From assembly GCA_046331265.1 (NCBI GenBank), contig JAXLRE010000009.1, positions 1 through 64,000 on the forward strand: DNA of 64,000 bases, written 5' to 3'. The notes under the pieces were generated by a model that was not told the DNA's origin, made no database searches, and worked only from the letters and a program-made list of their open reading frames with translations. The position numbers and the translations under genes were made by a program. Source of the DNA: JAGPDB01 sp046331265. Lineage in GTDB: Bacteria > Actinomycetota > Acidimicrobiia > IMCC26256 > JAGPDB01. Below, in pieces: positions 9,153-17,590 of the stretch; positions within the stretch are counted from its first letter, which is position 1, and each line of letters starts with the position of its first letter.

Positions 9153-10235
9153 ATGAAAAGAATATTGGTAACTGGTGCAGGCGGGTCTCCATCAGCTAAT
9201 TTCATAAGATCTTTACGTCAGTCTGATGATGAGTATTATATTGTCGGTACTGATGCTGATAAGTATTATTTGCAGCGCGCAGAAGTTGATTCTAAATACT
9301 TAGCTCCACTTGCTAACGATCCTCTTTATTTAAAGTTTCTTAACTATATTATCGAGAAAGAAAATATTGAATTTATACACGCTCAGAACGATGCAGAAGT
9401 TCTATTTATTAGTGAAAATCGCGATCAAATAAATGCCAACACATTTTTGCCTGCAAAAGAAACAGTTGTTTTGCTTCAAGATAAATTTAAATCATTTGAA
9501 AAATGGGAAGCTGCAGGAATAAAAGTTCCAAAAACAGTATTGATAGATAAAGATACAAATCTTGACGAGCTTCTATCGAATATGGGTGGCAGCATGTGGA
9601 TTAGAGCTATAAGTGGTGCTGGTGGTCGAGGTTCATTACCCGTTTACGATGTAAAAACTGCTATCAATTGGTTGGATTTCAATGAACTAAATGGGTCATG
9701 GGATGGTAACTTTACTGCTTCTGAGCTACTGGAGCCTGAAACCGTAACTTGGATGTCGATTTGGAAAAATGGCGAATTAGTTGTTGCTCAGGGAAGAAAA
9801 AGACTTTATTGGGAACTCAGCAAAGTCTCGCCTTCAGGCGTAACAGGAGCAACAGGTACAGGACTGACATATTCAGACCCGGAATTAGATCGAATCGCTG
9901 AAGCAGCTGTGCGAGCAGTAGATGATAATCCAAATGGGCTATTTGGTGTTGACATGGCATATGACAAGAATGGTATTCCTAATCCAACTGAAATAAATAT
10001 TGGTAGATTTTTTACAACTCATCAGTTTTTTACGGATGCAGGATTGAACATGCCTGAAATATTTGTAAATCTAGCATATGGGGTAGAACTTCCGATACTG
10101 TCAAAAATACGGAATCCTATTGAAAATGGTAAGGTTTGGATACGTGGAATTGATTTCGAACCAGTTCTATCTACAATTGACATTGTTGAAGGTGAAGTCG
10201 CTAAACGCGATGAAATATTGAAAAAATTAAAATGA
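9153..10235 (+). CDS. ATP-grasp ligase, carbamoyl-phosphate-synthase-like
   Basis: Predicted ATP-dependent carboxylate ligase. The N-terminus (ILVTGAGGSPSANFIRSLR) resembles the pre-ATP-grasp domain of CarB-like stand-alone proteins. The ATP-grasp region includes DKFKSFEKWEAAGIKVPKT, WIRAISGAGGRG and EINIGRF, which supplies late metal and nucleotide ligands. Such proteins often join amino acids or acids to sugars in surface-glycan loci; the substrate here is unknown. The next gene begins inside its stop codon (ATGA overlap). Confidence 0.75.
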   Translation: MKRILVTGAGGSPSANFIRSLRQSDDEYYIVGTDADKYYLQRAEVDSKYLAPLANDPLYLKFLNYIIEKENIEFIHAQNDAEVLFISENRDQINANTFLPAKETVVLLQDKFKSFEKWEAAGIKVPKTVLIDKDTNLDELLSNMGGSMWIRAISGAGGRGSLPVYDVKTAINWLDFNELNGSWDGNFTASELLEPETVTWMSIWKNGELVVAQGRKRLYWELSKVSPSGVTGATGTGLTYSDPELDRIAEAAVRAVDDNPNGLFGVDMAYDKNGIPNPTEINIGRFFTTHQFFTDAGLNMPEIFVNLAYGVELPILSKIRNPIENGKVWIRGIDFEPVLSTIDIVEGEVAKRDEILKKLK

Positions 10236-11128
10236 AAATATTAATAACTGGAGCATCAGGTTATTTAGGGAAAAGGTTATTAGAAGCACTTCAACATGAA
10301 AAAGATCTTAAAATTTTTGTTATAGGAAATAATATTCCAGAGGTCAACACTGAATTTACTTTCATTCGAGCTAATCTCTGCGATGTAGTTTCATTAAATA
10401 ACGCTGCAAAAACTATTGGTGAACTAGATACTATTATTCATTTAGCTGCAAAAGTTCCTAAGACAGGACAAGAAGACATGATGTCAGAAATGGTTGCTGT
10501 AAACATAGTTGGCACTATTAACTTGTTATCTAGTTTCAAAGACCGATTTAAGAAACTTGTTTTTGGTAGCACTGCTGAGATTTATGGCTTACCAGAAGCC
10601 ATCGACTTCATTGATGAAAGACAAATGCCTCAACCAAAAAGTTACTATGGGATTACAAAATATGCGAGCGAAATTTTAGCAAAAGAGTTCTGCTCAAGAA
10701 ATAATATAAGCTTTGTATCTCTTAGATTTAGTGTAATGTATGGGTCTCCTGATTTAATTAAACGTGCCATTCCTAATTTTATTAACCAAGCGATAAATAA
10801 TGCCACAATACATGTTTATGGAGGAGAAGAACTAAGGGATTACTTACACATAGATGATGCTGTAAATTCAATTCTTATTTCTACAAGAGGTGAAACCCAA
10901 GGTACTTATAACATTGGAACTGGCGTAGGAATCAGCATACTTGACACAGCAAGAAAAATTGTTGACATTACAAATTCAAATAGTGAAATCGAGGTACTTC
11001 CACGACAGAAACCTTCCTCAGATATTATTTTAAATTGTGATGCTGCCAAATCTTTACTTGGTTTTAAGGCAAATTATATTTTTCCGGCAGGAATAGAGGG
11101 ACAGATTAAATGGCAAATAAGCCAATAA
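10232..11128 (+). CDS. NAD-dependent sugar epimerase/dehydratase
   Basis: Second extended SDR of the glycan locus. ITGASGYLG is the NAD-binding motif, YYGITK gives the catalytic Tyr-x-x-x-Lys, and RDYLHIDDAV is the usual substrate-loop motif. It overlaps the ATP-grasp gene by 4 bp and the HAD gene by 19 bp, so all three are surely one transcript. Probably a nucleotide-sugar 4-epimerase or reductase; the sequence alone does not settle it. Confidence 0.8.
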   Translation: MKILITGASGYLGKRLLEALQHEKDLKIFVIGNNIPEVNTEFTFIRANLCDVVSLNNAAKTIGELDTIIHLAAKVPKTGQEDMMSEMVAVNIVGTINLLSSFKDRFKKLVFGSTAEIYGLPEAIDFIDERQMPQPKSYYGITKYASEILAKEFCSRNNISFVSLRFSVMYGSPDLIKRAIPNFINQAINNATIHVYGGEELRDYLHIDDAVNSILISTRGETQGTYNIGTGVGISILDTARKIVDITNSNSEIEVLPRQKPSSDIILNCDAAKSLLGFKANYIFPAGIEGQIKWQISQ

Positions 11129-11787
11129 CTATCTTTGATTTGGATGGAACATTAATTGATATTTCTAGTCGTCATTATTTTGTGTATTCCAATGCAATAG
11201 AAAATCTTGGTGGAAGACCATTATCTATACAACAATATTGGGATCATAAAAGAGCAAACTCATCATGGGAATTTATTCTCGAAAAAAGCAATCTAAGTAA
11301 TGATAAAAAAAATAAGTTTTTAGATCTATTTATTGCAGAAATCGAGAAACCTGAAAATCTGAAAATAGACAATCTGCTACCTAATGTTAAGGATGTTTTA
11401 CAAATATTTATTGCAAAAACTGATTGTTATTTAATCAGTTTAAGAAGAAATCATGAAAATTTAATAGAACAATTAAAGTATCTAGGTATAAACGATTATT
11501 TTAAAGATATTAAAAGTGGTCATACCGAGGGTAAAGGATATAAAGTTAAATCAAATATAATAAACGAGCTTCCTGTAACCGACTACAAGGTTCTTGTAAT
11601 CGGTGATACAGAATCAGATATCCTTGCAGCTCATGCAGTAAATGCAAATTCAGTTGCTGTATCTACTGGCATAAGAAACATAGAATTGCTGAAAAAGCTA
11701 AACCCAGACGAAATTATCAAAGATATTTCTAATTTATTAGAACTTAAAATTGTTCAGTATCACATAAACCAGGGTACTGATGTTTAG
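11110..11787 (+). CDS. HAD-superfamily phosphatase
   Basis: Haloacid-dehalogenase fold hydrolase of the Gph/YrfG-like type. The nucleophile motif is FDLDGTLID near residue 10, ISLRR supplies motif II Ser, a Lys region precedes VIGDTESDILAA (motif IV Asp pair), and a helical cap sits between motifs I and II. It would dephosphorylate a sugar phosphate made by the neighbouring enzymes. The start lies 19 bp inside the preceding epimerase, which implies translational coupling. Confidence 0.8.
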   Translation: MANKPITIFDLDGTLIDISSRHYFVYSNAIENLGGRPLSIQQYWDHKRANSSWEFILEKSNLSNDKKNKFLDLFIAEIEKPENLKIDNLLPNVKDVLQIFIAKTDCYLISLRRNHENLIEQLKYLGINDYFKDIKSGHTEGKGYKVKSNIINELPVTDYKVLVIGDTESDILAAHAVNANSVAVSTGIRNIELLKKLNPDEIIKDISNLLELKIVQYHINQGTDV

Positions 11788-11817
11788 CATCGTTAACGTG
11801 TCATATGGTAAAATTTA

Positions 11818-12918
11818 ATGTTTACTATGATTCCTATTTCAACTTATAAAACTACGCCTGAAACAGAAGATCTTGTTTTACAAGTACTAAGAAGTGGGCA
11901 GCTTGCCCAGGGTCCAATGGTCCGAGAGTTAGAAGACCTATCTGTCGAAATGTCTGGGGCTGAACATGCTGTTGCGTTTTCAAATGGCACAGTAACTCTG
12001 ATTGCTGCTCTAGTTGCGCATGGTATAGGTCCTGGAGATGAGGTTATCACTTCACCCTTTACTTTTGTAGCCACACTAAATGCAATTTTGTATACCGGGG
12101 CAACAGCAGTATTTACCGATATAGACCCACAAACATATTGTATAGATCCTGCTGGGGTAGAAGCAGCAATAACAAAGAATACAAAAGCGATCATGCCTGT
12201 TCATATATTTGGTCAAAGTGCTGATATGACTTCGATATGCAAAATCGCAAATAAACATTCGTTGGCGATTATCGAAGATGCGGCACAAGCACACGGAGCG
12301 CTATGGAATGGTCAAGGTGTTGGATCATTTGGAACTGGTTCTTTTAGTTTTTATACGACAAAGAATGTAGGCAGCGGTGAAGGTGGGATGGTCACTACTA
12401 ACAACTCAGATATTGCACATACTTTACGATTGCTTCGTAATCAAGGAATGGAAGAACGCTATAAGTACGAAAGAGTCGGATGGAATTTTCGCCTTACTGA
12501 TCTCCAGGCAGCTGTTGCAATTCCACAAATGAAAAGTCTTGATGAGTCTAATAAAAGACGTAATCTCACAGCGCAAATGTATAATGAAGCATTTGCTTCC
12601 TGTGATGACCTTATAATTCCATTTGTTAGGGAGGAAGCATATTCTGTATGGCATCAATACAGTCTCCGTGTCAAAGATCCATCAAAACGTGAGTTAATTA
12701 TGGAGTCACTTACTGATGCAGGAATAGGAAATGGCGTATATTATCCACGTCCAGTATTTGAATACGACCCATATATGAATAACGAAAAGGTTAAAATTAG
12801 CTCTTGCGATGTAACACGCAAGGTTTGTGAATCAGTTTTTTCAATACCTATACATCATTATTTAAACGAAAATGATGTCGATCTGATAATTAAATCAGTT
12901 ACTGAAATAACGTCCTAA
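11818..12918 (+). CDS. DegT/DnrJ/EryC1/StrS sugar aminotransferase
   Basis: PLP-dependent aminotransferase that converts a keto nucleotide sugar to an amino sugar. The PLP lysine is Lys182 in FYTTKNVGSGEGGM. Other family signatures are SGQLAQGPMVRELE near the N-terminus, EDAAQAHGA, and the WNFRLTDLQAA substrate-binding block. An alternative start is Met4 (11827); no good ribosome binding site distinguishes the two. It ends the rightward sugar-modification run, eight bases from the convergent DUF2142 gene. Confidence 0.88.
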   Translation: MFTMIPISTYKTTPETEDLVLQVLRSGQLAQGPMVRELEDLSVEMSGAEHAVAFSNGTVTLIAALVAHGIGPGDEVITSPFTFVATLNAILYTGATAVFTDIDPQTYCIDPAGVEAAITKNTKAIMPVHIFGQSADMTSICKIANKHSLAIIEDAAQAHGALWNGQGVGSFGTGSFSFYTTKNVGSGEGGMVTTNNSDIAHTLRLLRNQGMEERYKYERVGWNFRLTDLQAAVAIPQMKSLDESNKRRNLTAQMYNEAFASCDDLIIPFVREEAYSVWHQYSLRVKDPSKRELIMESLTDAGIGNGVYYPRPVFEYDPYMNNEKVKISSCDVTRKVCESVFSIPIHHYLNENDVDLIIKSVTEITS

Positions 12919-12926
12919 TTTTATAT

Positions 12927-14369
12927 TTAAATCACATAGTACCTTAAAAATAACGTTGATAAACTTGCGATAAGTATCAACTCGGACACTAATACCAATC
13001 TACGCTGAGTCATAATACTGTTTTTTCCTTCATATTTTGTCCCAACAAAAAAAAGTATAAGTGTTATTAGTATTGGCAGAAAATATCTACCCTGTACACC
13101 ATAATAAGTAGCAAATTTTGGAGGAGTGTAATACACGTAAAGTGCAAGATTTACAGCCATAAAGTATGAAGCACAAATCGAGAATACCAATAATTTTTCC
13201 CAGCGCTTAAGCTTAATATTTTCCTTTTGCTCAATAGTGTTTTTGATAATGGGATCTTGACGAGTAATTGCAATCAATGTTATGAATGATGAAATAATTA
13301 CTATCCATATTGGCAGGGGTGTGTCCATAGATCCGAATACGCCAAATATGCTATGTATGATCCAGTCACTTGTTGTAGAAAAGTATGTATTAAATGTAAC
13401 TCTAGCAACAGCAATCGGTGATCCTTTAAGAAAATTAATTTGTGCTGTTGGGTTAGCGTCACCTCCAACAAGTATTTTTGATCCTAATTCAGATCTCATT
13501 AGCTGTGCCCATCCCATTGAAAATGGAATTGATAATACTGTGACGAGTGCCTGTACAAAGCGTGTAATCGCGACTTTTTTATATGGGCGTACTAAAAAAA
13601 TTAATGGGGAGAAAAAAAACATGAGCCGTTTACTTATTGACATAATCGCGATGATAATAATTAAGCGAATCCAATCGTTTCTTGAGACAGGATCTTCTTT
13701 TACTCGCAAGTGGATAATTTCGGCAACAAAAAGAGAAAGCAAAGCAAAGGTTAAGCTATCTGCTGTTACCATACCCGCTTGAAATAAAAGCATGGGTATA
13801 AAATTTGCGATAACTAATGCCCATTTTTGACCAGGGATAATTTTAATAGCATAATAAGTAATTATTGCCCAGGCTAATAAACCACCTATTCGAGCGAGAT
13901 AAAAAATACTTAGTGGACCAAATCCAATTAGTGTTCCGATTTTAATAAATACAGCACTAGGAAGATATGCGATTGGAGGGTTGGTCGCAGTTGATCCAAA
14001 GTCAACAAAAATACTTTTGTGGCTTAGGTCTAGATCATTGCCTTTTTCTAATGCGCTTAATGGCATAGTTTTATCTGGCTGGAAAGCAATCCCTGGATCA
14101 TCGTGAGTTAACTTTACGAGTTTTGCATATGCGGTATCAACATTTCCGCCAGCAACATTACCTTTTTTATTTACTGACATGTCAAAGTTAGAAATCTGTA
14201 CAGATCTGAAAAAATGAACTGTTTCGTCAGGTCCCTGAAATGGGGGTGTTAAAAATACAATTAGTATTCCAAAAAGTAAACTTGTGCATAAAAAAACTTT
14301 ATGTGGTTTTGTTAAATAATCCCTTTTTAAAAATTTAAGTAATTTTGATAGTATCGAGACAATCCACAT
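12927..14369 (-). CDS. DUF2142-family polytopic membrane protein
   Basis: 480-aa membrane protein with roughly 10-12 hydrophobic segments. After the first segment it has TPPFQGPDETVHFFRSVQIS, which matches the PDE..H..R.YQIS signature of DUF2142, a family of GT-C-like predicted glycosyltransferases of cell-envelope loci. The large loop after it and further helices follow the family layout. It probably uses a polyprenyl-phosphate sugar as donor outside the membrane, in line with the DPM1-like enzyme at 7103; that is inference. Confidence 0.75.
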   Translation of the reverse strand: MWIVSILSKLLKFLKRDYLTKPHKVFLCTSLLFGILIVFLTPPFQGPDETVHFFRSVQISNFDMSVNKKGNVAGGNVDTAYAKLVKLTHDDPGIAFQPDKTMPLSALEKGNDLDLSHKSIFVDFGSTATNPPIAYLPSAVFIKIGTLIGFGPLSIFYLARIGGLLAWAIITYYAIKIIPGQKWALVIANFIPMLLFQAGMVTADSLTFALLSLFVAEIIHLRVKEDPVSRNDWIRLIIIIAIMSISKRLMFFFSPLIFLVRPYKKVAITRFVQALVTVLSIPFSMGWAQLMRSELGSKILVGGDANPTAQINFLKGSPIAVARVTFNTYFSTTSDWIIHSIFGVFGSMDTPLPIWIVIISSFITLIAITRQDPIIKNTIEQKENIKLKRWEKLLVFSICASYFMAVNLALYVYYTPPKFATYYGVQGRYFLPILITLILFFVGTKYEGKNSIMTQRRLVLVSELILIASLSTLFLRYYVI

Positions 14370-14529
14370 AGTCTAATGAGACTAGCATCATCGACAAATA
14401 TATTTCATGTATAGATGCTCTATGCTTGTAATGATACCGTTTGCACGGTATGTCAATATATTTAAATTAAATTGCTATATAGTTTCCTACGAGTTAAATA
14501 AAACTTGTGATCTGAAATAAAATCTATTT

Positions 14530-15930
14530 ATGACTGAATCCAATAACTTTGAAATTGTAGTTTTAGGCGGAGGGCCTGGCGGGTACGCGGCAGCTTTATA
14601 CGGTGCAGCTGCTGGTCTTAACATTGCACTTGTTGAAGAAAACCGAGTTGGTGGTACTTGTTTACATAGAGGATGTATACCAGCAAAAGCTCTATTGCAG
14701 AGTGCTGAAGTTTCACGAACCATCAAACACGCAAGTGATTTTGGTGTAAGTTCTTCAGAGCCTGTAGTCGACTTTTCTATTATTCAAAACCGAAAAAATG
14801 CTGTTATAAACCAAATGTGTGGTGGATTAGAAGGCTTATTAAAGCGTCGTAAAGTAACAGTCTTTAATTCAACTGGTGTTCTTTCGAGCTCATCCGATAA
14901 ATCTGTGACTTTATCTGATGGAGCAGTTATTAAAGCAACTAAAGCTTTAATACTTGCAACTGGTTCATCGCCTCGAGAGTTCCCAAATACTCAATATGAT
15001 GGTGAAGTTATTCTTTCATCAGATCACGTATTAAATCTTGATTATGCACCTGCTTCAGTAGTAATAATTGGTGGTGGAGCGATCGGTTGTGAATTCGCTA
15101 GCTATCTTAATGAGATGGGTTCTTCAATAACTCTTCTTGAAGTTGCTCCTAGCCTTCTAGCAGGATGTGATAAAGACGCAGCAGCTGTTGTGCAAAAATC
15201 ATTTATCAAACGTGGAATGTCAGTTCTAACAGGTGTCAATGTAAATTCGATTGAACGAAAAGGCGCTAAAGGAATAGTTACATATACTGATGACAAAGGC
15301 GCGACTCAAAAAGTTGAGTCTGACGCTGTAATAGTAAGTGTTGGCCGTAAACCAAGAAGCGAAAATATTGGGTTAAATGAAAATGGCATTGCTATTGATG
15401 AGCGGGGTTTTGTAGCTGTTGATGCAAATATGAGAACGAACATAGACGGTATTTACGCTGTCGGCGATCTCGTTGCAACACCTCAGCTTGCACATGTTGG
15501 ATTTGGCGAAGCCATGGTTGCAATACAAACAATCCTCGGTGAAAATCCTGCAGGAATCGAATATGGGAAAGTTCCTTGGGGGATATATTGCCACCCTGAA
15601 GTTTCATTCTGCGGTATGACTGAAGAAAAAGCTCGGGAAGCGGGATATGACATTGTTGTTAAAAAAGAAGGTTTCATCGGAGATGGGCGAGCTGTGATTA
15701 TCGGTGAAGCAGATGGTTTCGTAAAAATAATTGCAGAAAAAGATGGTCCAATCTTAGGTGTCCATATTGTTGGGCCTTGGGCTACAGAGCTCTTAGCTGA
15801 AGGCTATTTAGCTTTGAACTGGGAAGCAACAATTGATGATATAGCTCCGCTTGTACATCCGCACCCAACATTAAGTGAAGTATTTGGAGAAGCCGCAATA
15901 GCATTAACTGGTCGTCCTATACACGGCTAA
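14530..15930 (+). CDS. lpdA: Dihydrolipoyl dehydrogenase (E3)
   Basis: FAD/NAD-dependent E3 subunit of 2-oxoacid dehydrogenase complexes; it reoxidises the dihydrolipoyl arm of E2. The FAD motif is GGGPGGYAAALYGAAAG, the redox disulfide lies in GGTCLHRGCIPAK, the NAD motif is IIGGGAIGCEFAS, and the C-terminal active-site His-Glu pair is in HPHPTLSEVFGEA. Length (466 aa) is normal. TAAAAT ends six bases before the ATG and no Shine-Dalgarno is present, which suggests a leaderless mRNA. It is followed by the E2 gene on the same strand. Confidence 0.95.
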   Translation: MTESNNFEIVVLGGGPGGYAAALYGAAAGLNIALVEENRVGGTCLHRGCIPAKALLQSAEVSRTIKHASDFGVSSSEPVVDFSIIQNRKNAVINQMCGGLEGLLKRRKVTVFNSTGVLSSSSDKSVTLSDGAVIKATKALILATGSSPREFPNTQYDGEVILSSDHVLNLDYAPASVVIIGGGAIGCEFASYLNEMGSSITLLEVAPSLLAGCDKDAAAVVQKSFIKRGMSVLTGVNVNSIERKGAKGIVTYTDDKGATQKVESDAVIVSVGRKPRSENIGLNENGIAIDERGFVAVDANMRTNIDGIYAVGDLVATPQLAHVGFGEAMVAIQTILGENPAGIEYGKVPWGIYCHPEVSFCGMTEEKAREAGYDIVVKKEGFIGDGRAVIIGEADGFVKIIAEKDGPILGVHIVGPWATELLAEGYLALNWEATIDDIAPLVHPHPTLSEVFGEAAIALTGRPIHG

Positions 15931-16016
15931 GATAGCTCACTTTTGCAACTGCCGAGAGAGAAAAATTACGCAACAGCGAATAGAATAGCTTTGATTTTTA
16001 AACCAAGGAGTTATTA

Positions 16017-17429
16017 GTGGACGTTACAATGCCACAATTAGGCGAGACAGTTACTGAAGGTACTATTACAAAGTGGATAAAAAAAGTTGGCGATAGCGTA
16101 TCTGCTGACGAAACTTTATTCGAAGTGTCTACTGACAAAGTCGACTCTGAAGTTCCTTCTCCTGCAGCTGGAGTTTTATCTGAAATTCTTGTTAATGAAG
16201 GTGACACAGCGGCAGTAGGAGCGAAGCTTGCAGTTATTTCTGATTCAGGTGCTGCGCCGATAAGTAAAGATTCAGCTGATGCAGTTGAAGATGTTTCGAA
16301 GCTTGCATCTGCAGCGCAGGCTGAGACTGCAGGCTCAGCCGGTGCCGAAGGCCGCGAAGCAGCAAGCGGAGAAACCAATTCAAATGCAGCTCCTGAATCA
16401 TCAGCTGCTGATACAACTGACGTACAGGCAGCAAGTGCTGGAACAAATACTGCTGGTAAGTTGCTTAGCCCGATCGTTCGCAAATTAATAAATGAAAACG
16501 GACTTGATGCAAATACAATCACAGGCACAGGACTTGGTGGACGTATAACTCGCGACGATGTAAACGCAGCAATATCTAGTAGAGGAGCTGGAATTGATGT
16601 TTCGAAGCTTGCATCTGTAGCGCAGGCTGAGACTACAGGCTCAGCCGGTGCCGAAGGCCGCGAAGTGGCAAGCGGAGAAACATCAACTGCAGCTCGCCCT
16701 GCACCTTCAGCAATCCCTTCATCTGGAGATAGCGTTATTCCATTCGATAACATGCGTCGAAGAACGGCAGAGCATATGGTTATGAGCCGACACACAAGTC
16801 CTCATGCCTACATTTCTGTCGAAGTTGATTTCGAAAATATCGAAAGAGTTAGAAGAAACTTTGGCCCAGCATTTAAAGAACGTGAAGGTTTTTCTCTTAC
16901 GTATCTTCCGTTTATCGTTCGAGCATTAAGTGAAGTCCTTCCAGAATTTCCAAACGTTAATGCTTCTGTAGATGGAGACAACTTAATTGTTCATCACGAT
17001 TTCCACGTTGGTATCGCAGTTGACTTGGACCATAAAGGTTTACTCGTACCTGCAGTTCGTAATGCAGACGGAAAACGTTTGAAGTTAATTGCTCAAGAAA
17101 TTAGAGATCTTGCAGTTAGAGCGCGTTCGAAAAAATTACAACCAGAAGAAATAATTGGTTCAACATTTACTATTACTAATCCTGGACCGTATGGCTCATA
17201 TCAAACATTTCCTATTATCAATCAACCACAAGTTGCTATTTTGGCAACAGATGGTGTGAGCAAGAAACCAGTAGTAGTTCAAGACGAATACGGTCAAGAT
17301 GTCATAGCGGTTCACCACATGGGAATGCTTACACTTGGTTGGGACCATATATCTGACGGCGGTTACACTTACCATTTAGCACATTCAGCAGAAGTACTAG
17401 AAACCAGATTAGAGTTCGAAATCGTATAA
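16017..17429 (+). CDS. 2-oxoacid dehydrogenase E2 (dihydrolipoyl acyltransferase)
   Basis: E2 core of a pyruvate, 2-oxoglutarate or branched-chain dehydrogenase. Order: one lipoyl domain (1-76, lipoyl Lys41 in STDKVDSEV), an Ala/Ser/Glu-rich linker, a peripheral subunit-binding domain (about 147-182, LLSPIVRKLINENGLD), a second linker, then the catalytic domain (about 235-470). The GTG start follows AAGGAG. Two oddities stand out. Both linkers contain near-identical copies of an 86-bp element. The catalytic motif, normally HRxxDG, reads HISDG (His444, Asp447), one residue short. No E1 gene is adjacent, so the substrate is undetermined. Confidence 0.88.
   Translation: MDVTMPQLGETVTEGTITKWIKKVGDSVSADETLFEVSTDKVDSEVPSPAAGVLSEILVNEGDTAAVGAKLAVISDSGAAPISKDSADAVEDVSKLASAAQAETAGSAGAEGREAASGETNSNAAPESSAADTTDVQAASAGTNTAGKLLSPIVRKLINENGLDANTITGTGLGGRITRDDVNAAISSRGAGIDVSKLASVAQAETTGSAGAEGREVASGETSTAARPAPSAIPSSGDSVIPFDNMRRRTAEHMVMSRHTSPHAYISVEVDFENIERVRRNFGPAFKEREGFSLTYLPFIVRALSEVLPEFPNVNASVDGDNLIVHHDFHVGIAVDLDHKGLLVPAVRNADGKRLKLIAQEIRDLAVRARSKKLQPEEIIGSTFTITNPGPYGSYQTFPIINQPQVAILATDGVSKKPVVVQDEYGQDVIAVHHMGMLTLGWDHISDGGYTYHLAHSAEVLETRLEFEIV
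16290..16375 (+). repeat. 86-bp GC-rich imperfect palindrome, copy 1 (E2 linker 1)
   Basis: In-frame direct-repeat copy whose partner is at 16596-16681; the two differ at 4 of 86 positions by hand alignment. It is also an imperfect inverted repeat. The outer arms pair GTTTC (16293-16297) and GCTTGC (16301-16306) with GCAAGC (16362-16367) and GAAAC (16371-16375). An inner hairpin pairs GGCTGAG (16319-16325) with CTCAGCC (16334-16340). The encoded peptide runs DVSKLASAAQ... to SGET. The element is far richer in G and C than its surroundings. Confidence 0.85.
16596..16681 (+). repeat. 86-bp GC-rich imperfect palindrome, copy 2 (E2 linker 2)
   Basis: Second copy, just after the subunit-binding domain and in the same reading frame and orientation as copy 1. 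The four base differences change three residues (Ala/Val, Ala/Thr, Ala/Val). Outer and inner palindromic arms are kept: GTTTC...GAAAC, GCTTGC...GCAAGC and GGCTGAG...CTCAGCC. The two copies flank the subunit-binding domain, so they could also recombine and delete it. Confidence 0.85.
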
Positions 17430-17590
17430 TGATTTGCTTTTGTGAAAGACAAGATTTATATGTTCGAAATCCATCAAGAAATGAAGAAGTTATTACAGAA
17501 AGCCTTCAAAAAGCGAAGATACTGCTTCATTGTCTTTAGAATATGATCCTGTCGCTATGGATTCAGGCATGAAAGATAAAACATTTACAA
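17429..17590 (+). pseudogene. lipB: 5' part of lipB split over two reading frames
   Basis: LipB normally has about 50 residues before the RGGxxTxHGPGQ motif, but the downstream open frame provides only about 15. The missing length lies here in pieces. An ATG at 17429, overlapping the E2 stop (TAATG), opens MICFCERQDLYVRNPSRNEE in the same frame as the downstream part, but it stops at TAG near 17538. A second frame reads SLSLEYDPVAMDSG, which resembles the LipB motif LLLEHPPVYTLG. So two frame changes, possibly one lost and one gained base, separate the pieces. Whether this is a mutation or a sequencing error cannot be told here. Confidence 0.55.

Noticed and set aside
15998..16795. 265-aa minus-strand frame opposite the E2 gene
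   Set aside because: Mirror of the Ala/Ser-rich E2 linkers; no domain, no start signals, and the plus strand gene is certain.
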